Assembly: GCF_022429645.1 (NCBI RefSeq)
Contig: NZ_CP092480.1
Coordinates: forward strand, 3,330,501-3,394,500
Origin: Lutibacter sp. A80
GTDB lineage: Bacteria > Bacteroidota > Bacteroidia > Flavobacteriales > Flavobacteriaceae
Reading direction: 5' to 3'
Length of the DNA stretch: 64,000 bases
Made by a program: the position numbers and the translations under genes. The notes under the pieces were generated by a model, which worked only from the letters and a program-made list of their open reading frames with translations, was not told the DNA's origin and searched no databases. Below, piece after piece: positions 9,055 through 17,000 of this stretch (position 1 is its first letter; each line of letters opens with the position of its first letter).

Positions 9055-10323
9055 ATGAAAACCCAAAACACTTTTTCAATCCTATTCTGGATAAATGCTT
9101 CACGTGCAAAAAATAATGAAGCCGACCTTTTTGCTAGAATTACTGTAAATCAAAAACGAGTTAATATTAGCTTGAAAAGAAAAGTTTCCATTGAATCTTG
9201 GGATAAATCTAAATCTCGATTAAAAGGGAACGGTCAAGAAGCTAGAGCTCTCAATAATTATATTGACCAAACGCAAGCAGCAATATTTAAAGCGTATCAG
9301 GATTTAGTTTCTGAAAATAAATTAATCACTTCACAAGTTATTAAAGCGCGTTATTTAGGAATTGACCAACAACATTACTCACTTCAAAATATTATTGATT
9401 ACCATAACACAAATTTTGCTCACAAGTTACACAAAGCCACTCTAGGTCTTTATAAAACTACACAAGGTTACTTAATGGAATTTGTTTTAAAGGAGTATAA
9501 AACCTCTGATATTTACTTGAGAGAACTAAATTATTCGTTTCTAGTTAAATTCGATAATTTCTTAAGAGGTTATAAGCTATCAAGAAATAAGAAAAGAATT
9601 GGAAATAATACCATTATTAAACATATGCAGCGTTTAAGAAAAATGGTTACAATGGCCTTTCATATGGAATGGATTGAAAGAGACCCTTTTGTAAAATATA
9701 AGCCTTCATTTATCAAGAAGGAACGTGAATTTTTATCGAAGAAAGAACTTGAAAGCATTCAAGATTATAGTACAGATATTGAAAGATTAAATTTAGTAAA
9801 GGATCTATTCATTTTTAGTAGTTATACAGGAATTGCCTATGTAGATATTATGAAACTTACAAAGGATAATATTGTTTTGGGTATTGATGGGGGCAAATGG
9901 ATAATAACTAAAAGACAAAAAACTAACACTCCAGTAAAAGTTCCAATTCTTGACCCGGTTCAAAGCTTGATTAATAAGTACAAAAATAATGAAAGAGCAG
10001 CTGTAAATGGCACCATATTTCCATCACTGTCTAATCAAAAATTGAATAGTTATTTAAAAGAAATTGCAGATGCTTGTAAAATTAAAAAGAACCTTACTTT
10101 TCATATGGCGCGACATACATTTGCAACTACAGTAACATTAACAAATGGAGTTCCAATTGAAACAGTTTCGAAAATTCTAGGTCATACAAAAATTGCAACA
10201 ACACAAATTTATGCACGTGTTATTGAAAGAAAAGTTAGTGATGATATGAAGGCTTTGAAAACACTATTAAATAATAAATCAAAGCATAATTCAGAAGAAA
10301 TTCAGAGTAAATCAAGTAGTTAA
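9055..10323 (+). CDS. Tyrosine recombinase/integrase (IntDOT-like)
   Basis: This 422-residue site-specific recombinase should integrate and excise the island at tRNA-Ser. It has an N-terminal arm-binding domain (residues ~1-100), a SAM-like core-binding domain (~105-215) and a C-terminal catalytic domain. HMARHTFATTV supplies the HxxRH motif and GHTKIATTQIYARV the tyrosine nucleophile. The box that normally holds the first catalytic arginine reads YTGIAYVDI, with alanine at that position; Bacteroidota conjugative-transposon integrases such as IntDOT also lack it. The ATG at 9055 follows an A-rich leader. Confident assignment from motifs and from position next to the attachment site. Confidence 0.93.
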   Translation: MKTQNTFSILFWINASRAKNNEADLFARITVNQKRVNISLKRKVSIESWDKSKSRLKGNGQEARALNNYIDQTQAAIFKAYQDLVSENKLITSQVIKARYLGIDQQHYSLQNIIDYHNTNFAHKLHKATLGLYKTTQGYLMEFVLKEYKTSDIYLRELNYSFLVKFDNFLRGYKLSRNKKRIGNNTIIKHMQRLRKMVTMAFHMEWIERDPFVKYKPSFIKKEREFLSKKELESIQDYSTDIERLNLVKDLFIFSSYTGIAYVDIMKLTKDNIVLGIDGGKWIITKRQKTNTPVKVPILDPVQSLINKYKNNERAAVNGTIFPSLSNQKLNSYLKEIADACKIKKNLTFHMARHTFATTVTLTNGVPIETVSKILGHTKIATTQIYARVIERKVSDDMKALKTLLNNKSKHNSEEIQSKSSS

Positions 10324-10380
10324 CTATTATTTGGGTTTTTTTATTATTTTTAGGCGGCTAAAAAAATTGAAAAACCCATT

Positions 10381-11223
10381 ATGAAAAGAATTAACCCAAC
10401 CTTTAATAGGTATAAGAAATCTATTGTATTAATTGAAAAATCGAACTTGAAGGACATAACAGTTTTAAAACAAGGTATTACACTATCAAGAGAATGTTTA
10501 AATGAATTTAGCAGTCTAGTAAGGTCTAAAAAATTTACTTCAAAAAAAGAAGAAATTACCTTTTTTAAATACCAAAAACCGTATGTAGAAGGGAGACTTC
10601 AGTACTTTAAATGGTTACACAATTATTTACTTGAAAAACCAATTTCTGGTAACTCAAAACAACAGAAGTACATTAGCAATGAACTTAACAAGTTAGATAG
10701 AAGAAAATGGAAACAGTTGGAATTTGTAAAGTATTATAGGTTAAAAGAAAATAAACTAGATCACCTTTATTTTTTAAGAGATATTGAGCAGTTAGATTTA
10801 TTTGTGGATAGATCACATCATTTTAAAGACCCAGAATTTACAACCAGTCACGATTACCTAGTATCAAAAATTATTGCACACGATTTATTAATTGCATTTT
10901 TTTCTAATGAGTTGAAAATACTTAAAAACAAGAAATCAAATGCAGTAGTTATCGAAGAGGTTAAACCTGCCATTTTAAAAGATTTAAGTTGGACAGGAAC
11001 AAAAACAGATTTGGTTGAATTAATTTTCGCTTTAAAAGAATCAGGCGTTTTAAGAAATGGAAGAGCAGAACTTAAAAAAATAAAAAATGTAATTGAGCTA
11101 CTTTTTGAAATTGAATTAGGTAATATTTATAAAATTTTTGAGCAGATTAAAGCTAGAGAGAAAGATCAAACAAAATTTTTAGATTCTTTAAAAATAGGAC
11201 TCATTAATAGAATTGAATCATAA
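10381..11223 (+). CDS. rteC: RteC-family regulator of element excision
   Basis: The 280-residue protein matches the RteC family, most clearly in its C-terminal part: KPAILKDLSWTGTKTDLVEL (about residues 196-215), then ALKESGVLRNGRAEL and a final KFLDSLKIGLINRI. In CTnDOT, RteC is a DNA-binding activator of the excision operon. Here it lies between the integrase and a small HTH gene with a repeat-rich intergenic region downstream, consistent with that role. No tetQ-rteA-rteB operon is present, so how it would be induced is unknown. Confidence 0.8.
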   Translation: MKRINPTFNRYKKSIVLIEKSNLKDITVLKQGITLSRECLNEFSSLVRSKKFTSKKEEITFFKYQKPYVEGRLQYFKWLHNYLLEKPISGNSKQQKYISNELNKLDRRKWKQLEFVKYYRLKENKLDHLYFLRDIEQLDLFVDRSHHFKDPEFTTSHDYLVSKIIAHDLLIAFFSNELKILKNKKSNAVVIEEVKPAILKDLSWTGTKTDLVELIFALKESGVLRNGRAELKKIKNVIELLFEIELGNIYKIFEQIKAREKDQTKFLDSLKIGLINRIES

Positions 11224-11590
11224 TATATTTCATCACTTAACTATCTGTTTTCTAGTTGCCTATATTTTTATAATGTTATAAAATAAATAGGACTACCTAA
11301 CGACTACCTAAAATTAAAAAAAGAGGCGTTTTTTATTAAAAAAGCGTCTTTTTTCATTGATAAACATACCTTTTTTTTGAAATTGAATCCTGTGTAATTC
11401 TAAATTCTAACTTTTTAAAAAATATAAAATTCTTAAAGCATTGATATTTAGTGGGTTGGTGTTTTTAAAATGTTAAATTTTTTAGGTACTACCTAATGAC
11501 TACCTAAAGATTCTCAATAAAACTATTCAGCTTTGTAGCACGAAAGTCAAATCGCTATAAACAATTATTAATTTAAAAAATGCTGAATCA
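11224..11590 (+). promoter_or_regulatory. Intergenic control region with TACCTAA repeats and a terminator
   Basis: No gene is visible. CTACCTAA units occur as a tandem pair at 11292-11311 and again at 11489-11507. The second group includes TTAGGTA-C-TACCTAA (11482-11496), a perfect inverted repeat. They flank a terminator-like hairpin. The second cluster lies about 90 bp before the excisionase-like gene, where an RteC or Xis operator would be expected. Confidence 0.5.
11316..11354 (+). terminator. Probable terminator after rteC
   Basis: An imperfect hairpin (AAAAAGAGGCG... and ...GCGTCTTTTTT around an A/T-rich loop, with bulges) ends in a run of T. It lies about 95 bp after the rteC-like stop. 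Confidence 0.45.
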
Positions 11591-11869
11591 ATGCCAACAC
11601 AAATTATTACCACAGATGATTTAAGAGAGTTTAAAATTGAATTATTAGATGACATTAAAAGTCTACTTCAAAAAACGACTGCTGTATCACAAAAAAAATA
11701 TTTAAAATCAAATGAGTTGATGGAGCTGTTAAAAGTAAGCCCAGGAACACTTCAAACATTACGAATCAATGGAACACTGCCATACACAAAAATTGGTGGT
11801 ATCATTTTTTACGATGCAGAAGAAATTGAAAAAGTGATGAAAGAAAACAGTGTTCATAACAAATTTTAA
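11591..11869 (+). CDS. Small helix-turn-helix protein, excisionase-like (HTH_17)
   Basis: A 92-residue protein. Residues 36-85 read YLKSNELMELLKVSPGTLQ, then LRINGTLPYTKIGGIIFYD, the MerR-like winged-helix layout of HTH_17 proteins such as Xis2c of Bacteroides conjugative transposons. Residues 1-33 are a charged helical lead. It is the likely recombination directionality factor or a regulator; only one such gene is seen, whereas CTnDOT has two. A palindromic repeat separates it from the next gene. Confidence 0.75.
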   Translation: MPTQIITTDDLREFKIELLDDIKSLLQKTTAVSQKKYLKSNELMELLKVSPGTLQTLRINGTLPYTKIGGIIFYDAEEIEKVMKENSVHNKF

Positions 11870-11875
11870 TTCTAA

Positions 11876-11902
11876 CGTCATTCCGCACTTGATGCGGAAT
11901 CT
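11876..11902 (+). repeat. REP-like palindromic repeat, copy A
   Basis: The stem is ATTCCGCA (11880-11887), loop CTTGA, TGCGGAAT (11893-11900), after CGTC and before CT. Compared with the other copies, three stem positions differ and each is compensated on the opposite arm. It lies in the 5' leader of the following gene. Confidence 0.75.
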
Positions 11903-11908
11903 TTCCCT

Positions 11909-12589
11909 ATGGAGCAAATAAATTACATAAAACATCTCAACGGTATCTTTCATCAATTTTCAAAAGATACACGTTTGAATCCAACACATATAAGTCTGTA
12001 TGTTGCATTATTTCAATTTTGGAATTTTAGTCGATTTCCAGATGAATTTTATATAAACAGAGAAGAAGTAATGAAGTTTTCTAAAATAGGTTCAAATACA
12101 ACATATCACCGCTGTATTAAAGAGTTAAGCCATTGGAAATATATTCTTTACAAACCTTCTCATAATCCGTTTAAAGGCAGCAAAGTGAAGTTGTTTAATT
12201 TCAGTACAAGTGATAAGCAAGAGTTGTATTTAGACTCTACCATAAATGGACAAGCACTGGTATCTAATATAAACATTAATAAACATAATATAAACAATAA
12301 CAAACCTCTCTCTATAAAAGAGGTTTTAAATTTTTTCAAAAAAAAGAATTGGTCAGAAAATGAAGCTGAAAAATTCTTCAACTATTACGAATCTGTAGGT
12401 TGGAAAAAAGGAAACACTCCAATTGAAAATTGGCAGGCAGCTGCAGAAAGCTGGATGCTAAAAACTGATGATTTTAAAATATCAACACGAAAAAAATCAA
12501 AAACAAATCAAAACACAGATTTACCACTTGACCAGGATCAAGACAACCTTCACACCAACCAAAACAAAAACTACAACGAACCACTTTAA
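11909..12589 (+). CDS. DnaD/replication-initiation-like protein of the island
   Basis: A 226-residue protein. The N-terminal half (about 1-100) looks like a winged helix: THISLYVALFQFWNFSRFP, then INREEVMKFSKIGSNTTYHR. Residues ~125-185 carry WSENEAEKFFNYYESVGWKK followed by PIENWQAAAESWM, the DnaD/phage-O-like C-terminal motif. The tail is rich in Q, N and D. It precedes a DnaC-like ATPase, so the pair probably loads the host helicase to replicate the excised circle. In related elements such genes are often labelled only as transcriptional regulators. Confidence 0.6.
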   Translation: MEQINYIKHLNGIFHQFSKDTRLNPTHISLYVALFQFWNFSRFPDEFYINREEVMKFSKIGSNTTYHRCIKELSHWKYILYKPSHNPFKGSKVKLFNFSTSDKQELYLDSTINGQALVSNININKHNINNNKPLSIKEVLNFFKKKNWSENEAEKFFNYYESVGWKKGNTPIENWQAAAESWMLKTDDFKISTRKKSKTNQNTDLPLDQDQDNLHTNQNKNYNEPL

Positions 12590-12591
12590 TT

Positions 12592-12622
12592 CGTCATTCT
12601 GAACTTGTTTCAGAATCTCATC
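12592..12622 (+). repeat. REP-like palindromic repeat, copy B
   Basis: The stem is ATTCTGAA (12596-12603), loop CTTGT, TTCAGAAT (12609-12616), with CGTC before and CTCATC after. It lies between the DnaD-like stop and the DnaC-like start. Confidence 0.8.
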
Positions 12623-12639
12623 AACCTATACAAAAATCT

Positions 12640-13320
12640 ATGAACCCACAACCACACATAAAAATCGAAGGAACCTCAAAATTCCAGATAGGAGAAATTA
12701 GAAATAATACAGTTCATTACGATTTCGAAAAAATAAAAACCTATCTCAACATAAAAGGCCATTTGTTATTTGGGAAAAATTTCAAAATCTATAAAGAAGA
12801 CGAACCGCTATTGTTTAAACTATGCAATTATTTTATCCAGGATCATTACAGCTGTGCTCAAATGGGAATCGACACCAACAAAGGTTTATTACTATCTGGT
12901 CCAGTAGGTTGTGGAAAAACAAGTTTAATGAAATTATTGCTACATTTGGCACCACACAAAACCAATTACGAACTCATTCCCTCCAGGAATATTGTTTTCA
13001 ATTTCAATGCAAAAGGCTATGATGTTTTAGAAAAGTACAACCAAAACCAAAACTATTGTTTTGACGATTTAGGGGTAGAACCAACAGGCAGCCACTATGC
13101 AAAAGAATGCAATGTTATGGGAGAAATTCTATTATCTAGATATGATTTATTTATAAATAATAGTTTGGTTGTTGAGCGGAGTCGAAGCATAACTCACATC
13201 ACCACAAACCTCAACGCTCAAGAAATTGAAAAACGATACGGAAACCGAGTAAGAAGCCGAATGCGTGCAATGTTCAATCTTATCAGCTTTGATGAATGTT
13301 CAATAGATAAAAGGAAATAA
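12640..13320 (+). CDS. DnaC-like AAA+ ATPase (helicase loader)
   Basis: A 226-residue AAA+ protein with Walker A GPVGCGKTS (residues 87-95), Walker B CFDDLG (140-145), sensor 1 HITTNLN (186-192) and the arginine-rich RYGNRVRSRM segment (199-208). This is the DnaC/IstB-like pattern. With the DnaD-like gene before it, the likely role is helicase loading for autonomous replication of the island. Residues ~176-184 (LVVERSRSI) are encoded by an in-frame dispersed repeat (13171-13188) placed just before sensor 1, where relatives have a short loop. Whether it still hydrolyses ATP cannot be told. Confidence 0.75.
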   Translation: MNPQPHIKIEGTSKFQIGEIRNNTVHYDFEKIKTYLNIKGHLLFGKNFKIYKEDEPLLFKLCNYFIQDHYSCAQMGIDTNKGLLLSGPVGCGKTSLMKLLLHLAPHKTNYELIPSRNIVFNFNAKGYDVLEKYNQNQNYCFDDLGVEPTGSHYAKECNVMGEILLSRYDLFINNSLVVERSRSITHITTNLNAQEIEKRYGNRVRSRMRAMFNLISFDECSIDKRK

Positions 13321-13663
13321 AAACCCCATCTTAAAAGATGGGGAAAATTGCTATGAAAAAGATTAGGTCTATGAAAACCTAACAATTCAAATGTAACGAT
13401 TATTAGTCTAAATAAACTTCTTAAATGTAACTTTAACAATCCTTGCATAGAATTAGTTAAATAATATTTCAAAATAAGTAATTTCATTAATTTTAGTTGA
13501 AAACCATCTAAAATGAAACTTTATTTATAATTGTCTACAACTAATCATTTCCCTGAATTTGATTACTATCACTAGAATTGCTGAAAATTATGACAAAATA
13601 TGTTTTTTCAACCTTAAGTTATTTGCACAAGCATTGCATCAAATTATTTATATATTTGCATCA
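13321..13663. other. Intergenic region with hairpin between replication and metal-efflux modules
   Basis: No gene is supported. CCCCATCTT (13324-13332) and AAGATGGGG (13335-13343) form a perfect 9-bp hairpin just after the DnaC-like stop. T-rich sequence follows it only on the minus strand, so as an intrinsic terminator it would work leftward. The rest is AT-rich up to the promoter at 13651. Confidence 0.5.
13651..13658 (+). promoter_or_regulatory. -7 promoter box (TATATTTG) of the czc operon
   Basis: TATATTTG matches TAnnTTTG. It ends 5 bp before the GTG at 13664, which would put transcription start almost on the start codon. TTTG at 13622-13625 could be the -33 box, but the 25-bp spacer is longer than usual. 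Confidence 0.55.
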
Positions 13664-13975
13664 GTGAAAATAATAGCAGCTATATTATCAATTTATATCT
13701 TTGCACTTAATTTAGTGCCTTGTCAAGATTCTAACTCATCTAATGAGGAAGTGAAAGTAGAAATATCACAAGCTACGGATGACAATCATCAACATCAAGA
13801 TGGTGATTTTTGTTCGCCTTTTTGCAGTTGTCAATGTTGCCAAATTAGTTTTACAAATTACAATGTAATGGATTATGCTGTTTTCAGTCCAGTTACTACT
13901 ACAGAAGAAATTCATTTTTCATATAGGTTGGAAAAAGACTACCATCCTACCATCCTACAACCACCGCAAGTTTAA
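13664..13975 (+). CDS. Small secreted cysteine-rich protein (DUF6660-like) heading the czc operon
   Basis: A GTG start at 13664 gives a 103-residue protein with a signal-peptide-like N terminus (KIIAAILSIYIFALNLVPC), a His/Asp-rich stretch and the cluster CSPFCSCQCC. I recognise it as the small DUF6660-type protein often found before CzcA genes in Flavobacteriia; function unknown, metal sensing or binding is inference. The frame stays open upstream to 13559, but that extension spoils the signal peptide and overlaps the promoter, so I prefer 13664. The start codon is 5 bp after a -7 box, suggesting a leaderless transcript. Confidence 0.65.
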   Translation: MKIIAAILSIYIFALNLVPCQDSNSSNEEVKVEISQATDDNHQHQDGDFCSPFCSCQCCQISFTNYNVMDYAVFSPVTTTEEIHFSYRLEKDYHPTILQPPQV

Positions 13976-13987
13976 TTCAGTTTTTAT

Positions 13988-14066
13988 AGGATAATTATAT
14001 CCTCAAAAGAACCATAAAAGGTCTTTTATCATTTTGATATTTAGCTTTAATAGTGGCTAATATCAA
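13988..14066 (+). promoter_or_regulatory. Structured leader between the small Cys protein and czcA
   Basis: Three successive inverted repeats occupy the 119-bp gap: AGGATA-ATTA-TATCCT (13988-14003); AAAAGA(A)CC/GGTCTTTT (14005-14027), which looks like an intrinsic terminator; and TTGATAT/ATATCAA arms at 14034-14066. Attenuation or differential expression of the pump is possible. Confidence 0.45.
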
Positions 14067-14094
14067 ATAGTTTAACTGAATTAATACATTTTTT

Positions 14095-17000
14095 ATGATT
14101 AATAAAATCATTGATTTCTCAATCAATAACAAATTCATTATTGGTTTGCTTACGCTCACCATAATAGGAGCAGGTGTTTGGAGTATAACCAAAGTACCCA
14201 TTGATGCCGTTCCAGACATTACAAACAATCAAGTACAAGTAATTACACAATCCCCAAATTTAGGAACAGAAGATATTGAACAAATAATCACCTATCCTGT
14301 GGAGGTTGCAATGAGTAACCTTCCAAATGTTGAAGAAATTCGTTCAATTTCACGTTTTGGTTTATCAGTTGTTACCATTGTATTTGATGATGATATGGGA
14401 ACATATCTTCCACGTCAATTAGTAGCAGAAAAACTAAACGAAGTGAAAGAACAAATCCCCGAAGGTTTTGGAGAACCTTCAATGGGTCCTATTTCAACAG
14501 GATTAGGAGAAATATATCAATATACTCTAAAAGTAAAACCAGAGTTTAAGGATAAGTATTCAATTTCCGATTTAAGAACAATGCAAGATTGGATAGTACA
14601 ACGCCAAATGGCAATGGTTGATGGTGTTGTAGAGGTAAATGCTGTAGGAGGCAAAATAAAACAATACGAAGTAGCTGTTGACCCTAACGATTTAAAGTCA
14701 ATAGGCTTAACTATTTCTGATGTATTTGAAGCTCTTGAAGCAAACAACCAAAATACTGGTGGTGCTTATATCGAAAAAAATCATCAAGCTAATTTTATTC
14801 GTGGTGAAGGATTGGTGCGTAGTTTAGAAGATATTAAAAAGATTACGGTAAAAACTGTTAATAATATTCCTGTTACTATTAATGATATTGCAACAGTACA
14901 ATTCGGTGCTGCAATTCGTTATGGTGCTTTAACACAAGATGGTGAAGGCGAAGTTGTAGGTGGTTTGGTAATGATGCTCAAAGGAGCTAATTCCAATGAT
15001 GTAATAGACAATGTAAAGGAAAGAATGGAACTAATTCAAGAATCCTTGCCTGAAGGTGTAGTTATTGAACCGCTTTTAGATAGAAGCAAATTAATAGGCG
15101 AAACTACTTCTACAGTATCAAACAACTTAATAGAAGGTGCATTAATTGTAATTTTTGTATTAATCTTCTTGTTGGGTAATTGGCGTGGGGGTTTAATCGT
15201 AGCTTCAACCATTCCATTGTCTTTATTATTTGCATTTATCTTAATGAATGTTTTTGATGTTTGGGCTAACTTAATGAGTTTAGGAGCAATCGACTTTGGA
15301 ATTATTGTAGATGGCGCTGTTATTATAGTTGAAACTACAGTGTTTTTAATCGCATCACAAGTACTTAAAAAGAAAAAGCTATCCTCAAAAGAACGTGATA
15401 GCATAGCATCTTCTGCATCTAAAAAAATGATGAATGCAGCGTTTTTTGGTCAGTTGATTATCCTTATAGTATTCCTACCAATTTTGGCGTTACAAGGTAT
15501 TGAAGGTAAAATGTTCAAACCAATGGCGCTAACCTTCATTTTCGCTATGATTGGGGCAATGTTACTTTGTCTAACCTATGTGCCAATGATGTCTGCTTTA
15601 ATTTTAAGAGTACCTAAATCAGATAAAAAATCATATGGTGATAAATTTGTGCATTGGGTAGAAAACAAATATCAACCATTATTAGAAAAAGCCTTGAAAA
15701 AAGGAAAACTTATAATGGGTGTTGCTATAGGACTATTTGCACTAGCTGTCTTTATGTTTACCCGAATGGGTGGTGAATTTATTCCACAACTCGATGAAGG
15801 AGATATTGCATTTCACGCTATTCTAAAACCCGGTAGTTCACTTACAGAAACTATTGAAACTACCACTAAAATAGAGCAAATTGTAAAATCAAATTTTCCA
15901 GAGGTAGATAAAATTGTAAGTCGAATTGGTGTTGCTGAAATACCAACAGACCCAATGCCAATGGATTTAGCTGATGTATTTGTAATTCTGAAACCTAAAA
16001 GCGAATGGACTACAGCTGAATCAAAAGATGAATTAATAGAGAAAATGAAAGAAGCGGTTGAAATCGTTCCTGGTGTAAATTATGAGTTTACCCAACCTAT
16101 CGAAATGCGTTTTAATGAATTACTCGAAGGTGTTAGAGAGGACATTGCAATTAAACTCTATGGAGAAGACATTCACATCCTATCTAAAAAAGCTGAAGAA
16201 ATAGCTAAAATTATTGCAGGTACTGAAGGTATTGGCGATATGAAAGCAGAAGCTACTACAGGTTTACCACAAATGACCATTGTTTATAATAGAAATAAGT
16301 TAGCACAATATGGGCTTCAAATAAACAACCTCAACAAAATGGTTCAATCAGCATTTGCAGGAGGAAACGCAGGTGTAATTTTTGAAGGTGAGAAACGTTT
16401 TGATTTGGTAGTACGGCTGAACGCTCAAAACCGAAAAGATATAACCGATGTTCAAAATTTGTTTATCAATTTGCCATCTGGTGCTCAAATTCCACTACGT
16501 GAAGTTGCTGAAATATCCTATAAAGCAGGGCCTATGCAAATAAGCAGGGATAATACAAACAGAAGAACCTATGTAGGTATTAATGTAAGAGGTCGTGATG
16601 TAAAATCACTAGTTACAGAATTAAAATCAAAATTAGATGCAAAACTTGAATTACCTTCGGGTTATTTTATTCGTTATGGTGGTGCTTTCGAAAATCTAGA
16701 ACGCGCCAGTAATCGTTTACAAACAGTTGTACCTATTGCATTATTACTTATTTTTATTTTAATATACTTTGCACTAAAATCCTTACCGCAAACATTAATG
16801 ATTTACATTGCAATCCCTATGGCAACCATTGGTGGTGTTGTAGCCTTATGGTTACGTGATATGCCATTTAGCATTTCAGCAGGTGTAGGTTTTATTGTCC
16901 TATTTGGTGTTGCAGTTTTAAATGGTTTAGTAATGGTAAGCGGTCTAAACGAGTTAAAGGATGAAGGCGTAACCAATTTAAAAGACAGAATTTTAGAAGG

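Noticed and set aside
11291..11507. CRISPR-like short repeats
   Set aside because: Units are only 8-11 bp, with just two clusters and no regular spacers or cas genes. No CRISPR array was seen anywhere in the window.
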